This document shows positions 24,896 to 31,601 of a stretch of DNA of 36,293 bases, one piece after another; within the stretch, counting starts at the first letter, position 1, and every line of letters starts with the position of its first letter. The stretch spans positions 1 through 36,293 of the forward strand of contig JAURYA010000070.1 of the NCBI GenBank assembly GCA_030654155.1. Reading direction: 5' to 3'. The notes under the pieces are model-generated. The model was not told where the DNA came from. It did no database searches and was given only the letters and a program-made list of their open reading frames with translations. The DNA is from Sulfurimonas sp. Lineage in GTDB: Bacteria > Campylobacterota > Campylobacteria > Campylobacterales > Sulfurimonadaceae. The translations under genes and the position numbers were made by a program.

Positions 24896-25860
24896 CAACC
24901 ACCCGTCTCATAAAAAGCTCTTGTTGAAACTTCACCATCTTCACCGCCCCAGCGATTTTTCTCTGGTTTATTTTTCACGACCTCTCTTAAAACCTCAGCC
25001 GCAGCTGCGATATCACCCTCTTTTATCGCTTTGCCTATACTTAGCGCCTCATCAAAATAGAGACAAGGTATAAGCTGACCCTCCGCCGTTAGACGGATAC
25101 GGTTGCACTGTTTACAAAAGTCATCCCCATACGGCTCGATAATACCAAATCTATAACCGTCTTTCATTTTATAGTAGTGAGATGGTGATGAGCCGTCAAA
25201 CCCCTCATCAATAAACTCATAGCGCTCTCTTAATATCTCTAAAAGTTCATCAGATTTAAGTCCGCTTATCTCTTTTGCTGCAAAGCGGTTCTCCATATAC
25301 TCTATAAATCTTATTGACATTCCACGCTCTTTGCAGTACTCTAAAACATCAATTATCTCATCTGCGTTCATATTTTTCATAGGAACCATATTTACTTTTA
25401 CTTTTAAACCAACTGCTCTAGCCTCATCAACACCCTCTAAAACATTTTTTAAAACATCTTTACCTGCAATAGCAAGGGCTACTTCCGCCTTTAGCGTATC
25501 TATACTTACATTCAGACGCTTAAGCCCTGCATCTTTTAATTTTTGGGCAGTGGACTTTAATAAAAAGGCATTTGTAGTCATAGCAAGGTCGATGTCTGGC
25601 GCATAGTCGTATATCATCTTTATAAATTTATCCAGATCTTCTCGTAAAAGCGGTTCTCCGCCGGTAATTCGAATCTTTTTTATCCCCTCATCTATCGCCA
25701 CTTTTACAAAGAGGAAAAGCTCTTCAAATGTAAGAAGATTCTCTTTTGGCACCCATGAAAAAGGTTTCTCCGGCATACAGTATTGACATCTAAAGTTGCA
25801 TCGCTCCGTTACGGAGATGCGAAGATAGTCAACTACTCTATGATAGCTATCTATTAGCAT
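24895..25860 (-). CDS. moaA: GTP 3',8-cyclase MoaA
   Basis: The protein is 321 residues from ATG 25858-25860. That start is preferred because AGGA lies 9 bases upstream and a TATAAT lies still further upstream; an in-frame extension to 26013 would run through both. The N-terminal radical-SAM cluster is C21-x3-C25-x2-C28 ([13 protein letters not shown]), with ITGGEPLLR. The second [4Fe-4S] cluster near the C-terminus is [13 protein letters not shown]...C. It ends in the conserved Gly-Gly, which reaches the active site in MoaA. It performs the first step of molybdopterin synthesis from GTP with MoaC (not in the window). First gene of moaA-queE-queD. Confidence 0.97.
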   Translation of the reverse strand: MLIDSYHRVVDYLRISVTERCNFRCQYCMPEKPFSWVPKENLLTFEELFLFVKVAIDEGIKKIRITGGEPLLREDLDKFIKMIYDYAPDIDLAMTTNAFLLKSTAQKLKDAGLKRLNVSIDTLKAEVALAIAGKDVLKNVLEGVDEARAVGLKVKVNMVPMKNMNADEIIDVLEYCKERGMSIRFIEYMENRFAAKEISGLKSDELLEILRERYEFIDEGFDGSSPSHYYKMKDGYRFGIIEPYGDDFCKQCNRIRLTAEGQLIPCLYFDEALSIGKAIKEGDIAAAAEVLREVVKNKPEKNRWGGEDGEVSTRAFYETGG

Positions 25861-25876
25861 AATTGTTTTTCCTGAC

Positions 25877-25896
25877 ATTCCAATCTTTATTGGAAT
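25877..25896 (-). promoter_or_regulatory. Hairpin in the moaA leader
   Basis: ATTCCAAT and ATTGGAAT form an exact 8-bp stem with a 4-base loop. It lies directly before the moaA AGGA ribosome site (25870-25873) and after the TATAAT at 25924-25929, so it would be in the transcribed leader. It could affect translation or protect the mRNA 5' end. It does not resemble the Moco riboswitch, which is much larger. Confidence 0.5.
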
Positions 25897-25923
25897 CCTA
25901 ATAATATATATAAGTTCAGTTGT

Positions 25924-25929
25924 ATTATA
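25924..25929 (-). promoter_or_regulatory. -10 element of moaA-queE-queD
   Basis: A perfect TATAAT on the minus strand, about 64 bases upstream of the moaA ATG, in AT-rich sequence. Predicted leader of about 55 bases containing the hairpin at 25877-25896. Confidence 0.5.
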
Positions 25930-25986
25930 TCTTTTGGAACTAAAATAAAGTTTGTGCAGATGATGAAATTTTGAAATTAAAAGGGG

Positions 25987-26028
25987 AGATTCCAAGCCAT
26001 ACCCAAAGGGCACAAGAGCTTGGAATCT
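25987..26028 (-). terminator. Long inverted repeat after the SHOCT lipoprotein gene
   Basis: AGATTCCAAGC and GCTTGGAATCT form an 11-bp perfect stem around a 20-base loop that itself contains CCC-AAA-GGG. It begins 3 bases after the lipoprotein stop, so it is a probable terminator for that gene. The tail on the minus strand is CCCCTTTTAATTT, a weak T tract. The stem sequence TTCCAA/TTGGAA recurs in the moaA leader hairpin. Confidence 0.6.
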
Positions 26029-26030
26029 TA

Positions 26031-26663
26031 TTATTTAGAAATAATCTGAGATTTTAGAGTTTTAAACTCTTCTTCTGAAATAATGCCTTTCTCTTTTAGA
26101 CTGTATGCTTTTTCCAACTCGTCTGTTTTAGAGAGGCTTTGTTGTACTACTACACTCTGTTCTTTGACAGGCTCTTTTTTCTCTGCAAATATTGTCGTGG
26201 ACTCTATCTCTTCTTCTATTATGTTTTTAGAAGTTGCATCTACCGTTTTTACTATCTCTTTTTTTGCAACCATATTTTGTGATTTTATAATGTCAAACTT
26301 TGCAAAAGCGTCTGAATAACTCTTAATCTTTAGATAATTAACATCTCCTGCTTTAAGTTCGAGTTTTATCGACTGCGCTTCCACATCCGCTCTTGTAGCA
26401 GTTACTTCTACATTCCCAGGTTTTAAATCAAGTGCCATATATTCATCTGCTTTTACATATCCTTCAACATTTTTCCCGTTTACTTTAATCTTATACGCAT
26501 GGTCTCTGTTGTTGTCAGATACGCCGCTTTGCGATACTACATAAACATAAACGAGCGCTGCATCTTCAAGCGGTTTTCGCTCTACGTAAGGAGATTTGGA
26601 ACCGCATGCCGAAAATATTATACCGACTAACAGAAATGAAGAGAGAACAAGGATTTTTTTCAT
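26031..26663 (-). CDS. SHOCT-domain lipoprotein, DUF2846-like
   Basis: The start is taken at ATG 26661-26663, giving 210 residues; a longer frame to 26690 begins at or upstream of the expected transcription start. The lipoprotein signal is [10 protein letters not shown]... with Cys20 in IIFSAC. A beta-rich domain (about 35-120) with [31 protein letters not shown] and [11 protein letters not shown] fits DUF2846. A charged linker leads to a C-terminal SHOCT motif ([20 protein letters not shown]). It is a cell-envelope protein, monocistronic, of unknown function. SHOCT motifs are generally oligomerisation or binding tails. Confidence 0.8.
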   Translation of the reverse strand: MKKILVLSSFLLVGIIFSACGSKSPYVERKPLEDAALVYVYVVSQSGVSDNNRDHAYKIKVNGKNVEGYVKADEYMALDLKPGNVEVTATRADVEAQSIKLELKAGDVNYLKIKSYSDAFAKFDIIKSQNMVAKKEIVKTVDATSKNIIEEEIESTTIFAEKKEPVKEQSVVVQQSLSKTDELEKAYSLKEKGIISEEEFKTLKSQIISK

Positions 26664-26691
26664 AATAACCGTCTTTATGTGAATTTGCATT

Positions 26692-26697
26692 ATTATA
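26692..26697 (-). promoter_or_regulatory. -10 element of the SHOCT lipoprotein gene
   Basis: TATAAT on the minus strand, immediately before the upstream in-frame ATG at 26690. Transcription would begin near 26685, which argues for the downstream ATG (26663) as the true start. Confidence 0.45.
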
Positions 26698-26742
26698 CAA
26701 GATTATTTTTAAATTAAGCATAAATAGAGGATTTTGAAGAAC

Positions 26743-26762
26743 CCCCAAGCGAGTGCTTGGGG
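26743..26762 (-). terminator. Intrinsic terminator of the porin gene
   Basis: CCCCAAGC and GCTTGGGG form a perfect 8-bp GC-rich stem with a 4-base loop, 16 bases after the porin stop. The minus-strand tail (GTTCTTC) is moderately T-rich. Position and strength fit a terminator for a highly expressed gene. Confidence 0.7.
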
Positions 26763-26778
26763 AGAAGGTGTGTAGATA

Positions 26779-27966
26779 TTAGAAATTTAAAGCAACGATG
26801 AAACGAGCGTAGAATCCGCCTTGAGCATTATCTTCAGCATTATCTTTAAAATCACGGTGCATTAAGATTGCAGTCGTACTGAAATCACCGAATTTATCAG
26901 TTAAGAACAAGTCAACTTCAGTTGTCTCTTTTACCGCTACAGAATCATTTGTATTTTTTACAGCTTGTAGAGCAATACCAGTTGAAGCAATTTTAGTAGC
27001 TACTTTAGCTTTAATAGCAGTTGAGTCATTTTGTGCTACATAAACACCGTCAGTATAAACACCCTCTGTAGGCAGAGAAGATTTTTTACCGCCAGTAGAG
27101 ATGTTGTTAACTGCATGACCTTGATTCTCATCACTTACCATAGAACCTGCTAAGAATAGATCAAAATCCCCAACTTTTGCGCCTGCGCTTAGTGCATATG
27201 CTTCAGTAGTATCAGCTAAAGCTTCAACAGCCAATGAAGTTGCGTAAGCTCTAAGGTTAATATCAGCTACTTTTACACCAGCATCTAACCAATAAGCAGT
27301 CAATGTAGAACCACCTGTTACTGGAATGCCAGTACCCGCTGCATTACCAATATTTGTGTACCAGAAGTTTGCATCGAATGCGCTGTTTTTGTAAAGTGCT
27401 CCAAGTACAAGTGCACCACCGAATAATTCGTTGTCAACAAGAGGTTCAGCTTTGAATGTTGTTGCATTATCCGCACCTACATACATAGCAACTACCGATA
27501 AACCATCCATCGGTTTAACAGTAACTACCGCCGCGTCAAATGTATTTGGAAGTGCATTCCAACTCTCTGTAAATAGGTATGGAGTATTTAACTCTTGTTT
27601 ACCAAGTTTTAATGAAGTCATTGAACCCATAGGAGCAGTTACATACGCTTCGCCTACGAACATATCTCCATCAGTAGCAAGTGTACGGTTACCGACTAAT
27701 AGTTCATCATTAAGACCCATAGAAGATGTTTGATATATAGTTGTACCAAAACCTACATTCCCTTGCTTACCTGTTACGCCAAGCTTGAAAACGATTTCCC
27801 CTGTTGACTGCTCTTTATCAAACAAAGAGTTGTTAGCAGCTGTCCCCTTATCACTTGTCTCATACCAAAGCTTCGCTTGACCGTTAACTTTGATGTCCTC
27901 TAGCGCGCTTGCTGTTGTAGAAAGTGCCATTGCTGCAACAGCAGCCGATAGTATAATTTTTCTCAT
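26779..27966 (-). CDS. Major outer-membrane porin, Campylobacter/OprD-like type
   Basis: This 395-residue protein has a clear signal peptide (AVAAMALSTTASA, residues 1-21) and a mature N-terminus EDIKVNGQAKLWYET typical of Campylobacterota porins. Alternating beta strands run throughout, and it ends ARFIVALNF with the C-terminal Phe. It lacks cysteine and has many Ala/Gly/Thr turns, as usual for trimeric 16-18-strand porins. It should allow diffusion of small solutes. It has an excellent ribosome site (AGGAGA), a strong terminator and a conspicuous operator-like array upstream, implying abundant but regulated expression. Confidence 0.88.
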   Translation of the reverse strand: MRKIILSAAVAAMALSTTASALEDIKVNGQAKLWYETSDKGTAANNSLFDKEQSTGEIVFKLGVTGKQGNVGFGTTIYQTSSMGLNDELLVGNRTLATDGDMFVGEAYVTAPMGSMTSLKLGKQELNTPYLFTESWNALPNTFDAAVVTVKPMDGLSVVAMYVGADNATTFKAEPLVDNELFGGALVLGALYKNSAFDANFWYTNIGNAAGTGIPVTGGSTLTAYWLDAGVKVADINLRAYATSLAVEALADTTEAYALSAGAKVGDFDLFLAGSMVSDENQGHAVNNISTGGKKSSLPTEGVYTDGVYVAQNDSTAIKAKVATKIASTGIALQAVKNTNDSVAVKETTEVDLFLTDKFGDFSTTAILMHRDFKDNAEDNAQGGFYARFIVALNF

Positions 27967-27991
27967 TTATTTCTCCTGTTTTTTTGTCTCT

Positions 27992-28050
27992 TTATCACCT
28001 ACGAAGAAGTGATACTTATGTGATAAAATTATCACTTAAATATCACTTCT
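27992..28050. promoter_or_regulatory. Array of GTGATA/TATCAC half-sites upstream of the porin
   Basis: Five copies of the same half-site occur within 60 bases: TTATCAC at 27992-27998, AGAAGTGATA at 28005-28014, GTGATAA at 28020-28026, TTATCAC at 28029-28035 and TATCACTTCT at 28041-28050. The middle pair forms a 7-2-7 palindrome and the outer pair a 10-bp inverted repeat around it. The direct copies are 11 bases apart, about one helical turn. The array lies between a possible porin -10 (TATAAC, 28052-28057) and the ATG, which suggests repression. The regulator is unknown. Confidence 0.65.
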
Positions 28051-28121
28051 CGTTATATGATTTATTACGACTTAAAGTATTCTACACCCCTAATTTTTAA
28101 AGTAAGTTTAAATATTGGCTT

Positions 28122-28155
28122 TTGTTGTTAATTTATTTACTTATTGTTGTTAATT
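28122..28155. repeat. 12-bp direct repeat with 22-bp period
   Basis: TTGTTGTTAATT occurs exactly at 28122-28133 and 28144-28155. The 22-base period is two helical turns. It lies upstream of the RDD gene and its leader ORF, about where an activator would bind. The function is unknown. Confidence 0.55.
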
Positions 28156-28195
28156 GTACAAATTAAGCCACACTTTATATAGAGGAGTATTTAAA

Positions 28196-28228
28196 ATGCT
28201 TTTTTTATCTGCTATAATCACACCATGA
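28196..28228 (+). CDS. 10-codon leader ORF overlapping the RDD gene start
   Basis: ATG at 28196-28198 encodes MLFLSAIITP and stops at TGA 28226-28228. That stop overlaps the ATG of the RDD gene (28225-28227) as ATGA. A strong ribosome site, AGGAG at 28183-28187, is placed 8 bases before this ATG, whereas the RDD gene has no ribosome site of its own. Translation of the short ORF would deliver ribosomes to the RDD start. Alternatively the TATAAT at 28213-28218 could be a promoter producing a leaderless RDD mRNA. Confidence 0.55.
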   Translation: MLFLSAIITP

Positions 28229-28689
28229 GATTTAGAAATGTTAAAAAAAACACAAAATCAGCAGAGACAAAAACCCATCCTAAATATATCTACGCACCTT
28301 ATGCCAAAAGAGTAAAAGCTTTCATAACAGATATGTTTATGATTTACGCTCCAATTCTGTATATCATCGCCTATGTAGCTATGAGTGGTAAAGATGATTT
28401 TCAGTCATCACAGCTGGCACCATTCATTGGCGTGACTCTTTATGGTCTTATTTACGCAATACTTTTAAACAAGTTTGGACAAACCCCCGGAAAAAAAGCT
28501 TATGAGATTAAAGTTGTAGATGATAAAAGCGGTGAGTATATTGGATTTTTCAGAGCTCTTTTTAGATTTTTTGCATTTTTATTTACGGCAACAACGCTTT
28601 TGGGGCTTTTCCTTCCATTTTACAGAAAAGATAAAAAAGCTCTGCATGATTTGATATGCGGCACCCTTGTTGTGACCAAGAAGAGTTAG
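28225..28689 (+). CDS. RDD-family integral membrane protein
   Basis: The 154-residue product has a basic N-terminus and then RDD features: AKRVKAFITDMFMIYAPI in the first helix, a second helix near LAPFIGVTLYGLIYAIL, NKFGQTPGKKAYEIKVVD, RALFRFFAFLF and a C-terminal DLICGTLVV. The Arg-Asp-Asp signature is represented by R and D in the first helix. RDD proteins are small membrane proteins, some linked to ion transport; the function here is unknown. The gene converges on modC with only 2 bases between stops. Translation is probably coupled to the leader ORF upstream. Confidence 0.88.
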   Translation: MRFRNVKKNTKSAETKTHPKYIYAPYAKRVKAFITDMFMIYAPILYIIAYVAMSGKDDFQSSQLAPFIGVTLYGLIYAILLNKFGQTPGKKAYEIKVVDDKSGEYIGFFRALFRFFAFLFTATTLLGLFLPFYRKDKKALHDLICGTLVVTKKS

Positions 28690-28691
28690 AC

Positions 28692-29570
28692 TTATGGGTG
28701 CGCTGAAATAATCAGCGGATTAAACGCCTTGCTTGAGAGAACAACTCTTGAGCCTACTTTTAAATTTTGCACCTCTTTTTTACCTGCTACCGCTTTTACA
28801 ACCTCGTTATCGACCAAAACGCTTACTATGTACAAAATATCGCTTTTTGTAATAGCTACAATTTCACCGTTAAATTTGAACTTTCCGCTTATTCCTACTC
28901 CGCCAAAAATTTCGCTTGGCGTTCCTCTGGCTAAAACTTTGCCGTCATGCAGCTCATAAACAAAATCTCCCAGCTTATAAACCTCGGATATATCGTGAGT
29001 GACTAGCAGCGTGGTGGTTTTTAGTTTGTGTTGAATATTTAAAAATTCATCTTGAAGTTTTGCACGCATCGCAAAATCAAGTGCGGAGAGGGGCTCATCA
29101 AGAAGCAAAATCTTCGGTCTTCGCACCAACGCTCTTGCAACTGCCGCGCGTTGCTGCTGTCCGCCTGAGAGAAGCTGCGGCTTTAAATCTTTTAGCGAGG
29201 TCAGCTCGGTTAGCTCTAAAATCTCATCAACTAATTTTTTATCGCTTTTGTCATCTAGTGCATATAAGAGATTTCCTAAAACACTCATATTTGGAAAAAG
29301 TGCATAGTCTTGAAAGACGAACCCTATGCTCCTTTTTTGCGGAGGCAAATCTATCTTTTTTGCACTGCTAAACCACACTTCGCCATCAACTGCTATCTCT
29401 CCGCTGTCGGGTTTCATCAGCCCTGCTAAAATCCTCAAAATTGTGCTTTTCCCTGCCCCGCTCTTTCCAAATAGGATGGATAACTTCTCTTTTGGTATCT
29501 CTTCGTTTATGGTTAAGTTAAATGTGCCCTCTGCGCCTAGAAGCTTTTTAGTGAAATTTAGTTTTATCAT
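28692..29570 (-). CDS. modC: Molybdate ABC transporter ATP-binding protein
   Basis: This 292-residue ABC ATPase has Walker A GKSGAGKST at about 35-43, Q-loop FVFQDYALFP, signature LSGGQQQRAAVARAL, Walker B ILLLDEPLSALD and the H-loop LVTHD. It carries a C-terminal TOBE-like extension (about 220-290), shorter than in E. coli ModC (352). The start overlaps modB by 4 bases. It energises molybdate (and possibly tungstate) import. Confidence 0.92.
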   Translation of the reverse strand: MIKLNFTKKLLGAEGTFNLTINEEIPKEKLSILFGKSGAGKSTILRILAGLMKPDSGEIAVDGEVWFSSAKKIDLPPQKRSIGFVFQDYALFPNMSVLGNLLYALDDKSDKKLVDEILELTELTSLKDLKPQLLSGGQQQRAAVARALVRRPKILLLDEPLSALDFAMRAKLQDEFLNIQHKLKTTTLLVTHDISEVYKLGDFVYELHDGKVLARGTPSEIFGGVGISGKFKFNGEIVAITKSDILYIVSVLVDNEVVKAVAGKKEVQNLKVGSRVVLSSKAFNPLIISAHP

Positions 29571-30247
29571 CTGATACCTGAGTGCATAAAGTGTCTGTTT
29601 ATGCCATAAACCAGAAGTAAAATGGCAAACGAAATGATAAAAAGCGTCATGGCATATTGATTTGCGGTAGCGTAATTAAGTGCTTCAACTTCATCATATA
29701 TGGCTATACTTGCCACTCTTGTCTCTCCCGCTATATTACCGCCCATCATTAAAACTACGCCGAACTCGCCGATAGTGTGTGCAAAAGAGATGACTATACC
29801 GGTTAACAGTGAAGAGCGGATATTTGGGAGTAAAACAAAAAAGAGCGTATTGATTTTACTTTTGCCAAGAGTATAAGCGGCATGTGAGAAGTTTTTTGGC
29901 AGTGCGCTTAAACCGCTCTGGATTGGATGAACCATAAACGGAAGGCTGAAGATAACCGAAGCCACAACAAGCCCCTCAAAACTAAAGACAAGCCTCAAAT
30001 CAAGATTTGTCTCAAGCCATGAGCCAAATCTGTTTTTTGGACTAAAAGCAAGCAGAAGATAAAATCCCAAAACAGAGGGCGGAAGAACCAACGGCAAAGA
30101 GACTACTGCCTCTACCGCAGGCTTAAAAGCGCTCTTTGTTTGTGAGAGGAAGTAGGCGATAGGGATGCCTATAAAAAGAAGTATCAAAGTTGTAAATGCA
30201 GCCAACTCAAATGTCAGCTTCATAGTTTGAAAAAAACTATCTTCCAC
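29567..30247 (-). CDS. modB: Molybdate ABC transporter permease
   Basis: The protein has 226 residues and about five to six membrane helices, including LILLFIGIPIAYFLS and LPLVLPPSVLGFYLLLAF. The ABC-binding EAA-like loop reads YTLGKSKINTLFFVLLP, and HTIGEFGVVLMMGGNIAGET is a strong ModB signature. It forms the inner-membrane channel with ModC. It overlaps the mop gene by 11 bases and modC by 4. Confidence 0.95.
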   Translation of the reverse strand: MEDSFFQTMKLTFELAAFTTLILLFIGIPIAYFLSQTKSAFKPAVEAVVSLPLVLPPSVLGFYLLLAFSPKNRFGSWLETNLDLRLVFSFEGLVVASVIFSLPFMVHPIQSGLSALPKNFSHAAYTLGKSKINTLFFVLLPNIRSSLLTGIVISFAHTIGEFGVVLMMGGNIAGETRVASIAIYDEVEALNYATANQYAMTLFIISFAILLLVYGINRHFMHSGIR

Positions 30248-30647
30248 TTTTGCCTCCCTTTTGAATGGTTACTTCATTTGATTTCACAAACCAGATAAAC
30301 TCGCTGCCCTCTCTGCATCCAAGCTCTTCGCATGACTGTTTTGTAATTACGGAGCTAATCTCTTCGCCATCAAAATCAAAAACAACATTTGCAAAAAGCT
30401 CTCCCATCTCAATCTCTTTTATCTTTGAGACAAAAGCATTTCTGGCACTAACTCTTGAAGATGGAGTTGCTATCATAACCTCCATCTCTTTAAAGATAAT
30501 ATTTGCACTTTGCCCTGTTTGCATCCATGAGAGAGAGTCGCTATCCAAAACTACGGCAGAAAAAATTTTATCTTTTACCTCTATATTTAGAGACACAAAC
30601 TCATCAACTTTTTTTATGGATACTATTTTGCCCTCTAAGATATTCAT
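30237..30647 (-). CDS. Molybdopterin/molybdate-binding protein with two TOBE (Mop) domains
   Basis: The 136-residue protein consists of two TOBE/Mop repeats: residues about 1-65 (GKIVSIKKVDEFVSLNIEV) and about 66-132 (SARNAFVSKIKEIEMGELFANVVF...ITKQSCEELGCREGSEFIWFVKSNEVTI). The second repeat has the SARN start typical of the oxyanion-binding domain of ModE. No helix-turn-helix is present, so it is not a full ModE regulator but a molybdate store or buffer. It is placed between modA and modB and overlaps both (4 bases with modA, 11 with modB). Confidence 0.9.
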   Translation of the reverse strand: MNILEGKIVSIKKVDEFVSLNIEVKDKIFSAVVLDSDSLSWMQTGQSANIIFKEMEVMIATPSSRVSARNAFVSKIKEIEMGELFANVVFDFDGEEISSVITKQSCEELGCREGSEFIWFVKSNEVTIQKGGKSGR

Positions 30648-31408
30648 TTTACTTCAAATCCATATTTTTTTAAAATCTCTTTTGCCTCGCTTGAGCCCAT
30701 AAAATCATAAAACTCTCTAGCTAGGAGGCTCTGTGCAGCATATTTTGTTATTGAGTAGCCCTGAAGCAGTGGTTTGTGAAGATTACTATCTATCAAATAG
30801 TAGTCTGGATTTTTTCCTTTTGAGATAGTTGGAGCGAGTGCGAGAGAGAGAGCAATTACGCCGATATCAGCCGCTCCGCTCTCAATAAACTGTGCAGTTT
30901 GCGAGATATTTTCGCCTAAGACCAGTTTTGATTTTATATCTTCATATACTCCGAAATTCTCTAGCGCCTCTTTTGCTTTTTCGCCGTAAGGGGCATGTGA
31001 AGGGTTGGCAATGGCAATTTTTTTTACCCACGGCTCTCTTAGGTTTTCAAAGCCGTTTTTCGGATTGAAGTTTTTATTCTTTGACCATAGCACTACCCTG
31101 CCAACTGCATATAGCTTTGAGGGTTTTGTTACATGTCCGCTCTTATAAAGATTCTCTACAAAATCTTCATTGGCACTAAAATAGAGATGATAAGGAGCAC
31201 CATTTTGTATCTGTTGCATTCCTTTTCCCGATGAGCCGTAAATTGCCTCTACTTTATCATTTTTCTTATCTTTTAAAAAAAGCTCTTTTGCTTCATCGAG
31301 CGCAAATCTCAAATCAGACGCAGCAAATAGTGTTATGGTCTCGGCAGAGATGTGATTTGTGGCTCCCAATATCAAAAATACAAAAACTATCTTTTTTAAA
31401 ATGCCCAC
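30644..31408 (-). CDS. modA: Periplasmic molybdate-binding protein
   Basis: The start is taken at GTG 31406-31408, giving 254 residues and a proper signal peptide (LKKIVFVFLILGATNHISA); the frame is open to 31555, but that part would span the operator palindromes. Mature motifs are TLFAASDLRFALDE, AIYGSSGKGMQQIQNGAP, LYFSANEDF, IANPSHAPYGEKAKEAL and GAADIGVIAL. It captures molybdate or tungstate in the periplasm for ModBC. It is the first gene of modA-mop-modB-modC, all overlapping. Expression is probably repressed by a ModE-type regulator (see 31426-31476). Confidence 0.93.
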   Translation of the reverse strand: MGILKKIVFVFLILGATNHISAETITLFAASDLRFALDEAKELFLKDKKNDKVEAIYGSSGKGMQQIQNGAPYHLYFSANEDFVENLYKSGHVTKPSKLYAVGRVVLWSKNKNFNPKNGFENLREPWVKKIAIANPSHAPYGEKAKEALENFGVYEDIKSKLVLGENISQTAQFIESGAADIGVIALSLALAPTISKGKNPDYYLIDSNLHKPLLQGYSITKYAAQSLLAREFYDFMGSSEAKEILKKYGFEVK

Positions 31409-31425
31409 TCTTGCCCTTTGTGCTG

Positions 31426-31476
31426 CGTTATATATAAATAGATATAACGATGTATTTGAAAAGTTTATCGTTATAT
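31426..31476. promoter_or_regulatory. ModE-type operator, three half-sites upstream of modA
   Basis: CGTTATAT (31426-31433) and ATATAACG (31442-31449) form an 8-8-8 palindrome resembling ModE operators, which are built on TATAACG half-sites. The same half-site, as ATATAACGAT (31442-31451), also pairs with ATCGTTATAT (31467-31476) across 15 bases. The first palindrome begins 17 bases before the chosen modA GTG, so bound repressor would block transcription. No modE gene lies in the window. Confidence 0.7.
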
Positions 31477-31536
31477 ATCTTAAGAGATAATGAAATATTT
31501 TATATTTTTTAGTGATTGTTTCTAAGAGGTAAGGAT

Positions 31537-31560
31537 ACTCCTTGGAAAAACCCAAGGAGT
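31537..31560 (-). terminator. Terminator of the petABC operon
   Basis: ACTCCTTGG and CCAAGGAGT form a perfect 9-bp stem with a 6-base loop, about 40 bases beyond the petC stop. The minus-strand tail (ATCCTTACC) has only a weak T tract. It separates petABC from the modA control region. Confidence 0.6.
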
Positions 31561-31601
31561 CCAGAAAGAGAGCAAAGATTTAGGAGCAAACTCTTTGGAG
31601 A

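Noticed and set aside
25861-25990. Moco or preQ1 riboswitch upstream of moaA-queE-queD
   Set aside because: Only a simple 8-bp hairpin is present; neither the multi-stem Moco motif nor the preQ1 pseudoknot consensus is visible.
25861-26013. N-terminal extension of MoaA to 26013
   Set aside because: The extension spans the TATAAT, the leader hairpin and the ribosome site, and is not MoaA-like; the family N-terminus begins at 25860.
31409-31555. N-terminal extension of ModA to 31555
   Set aside because: It would place coding sequence over the ModE-type palindromes and in front of a good signal peptide; GTG 31408 fits better.
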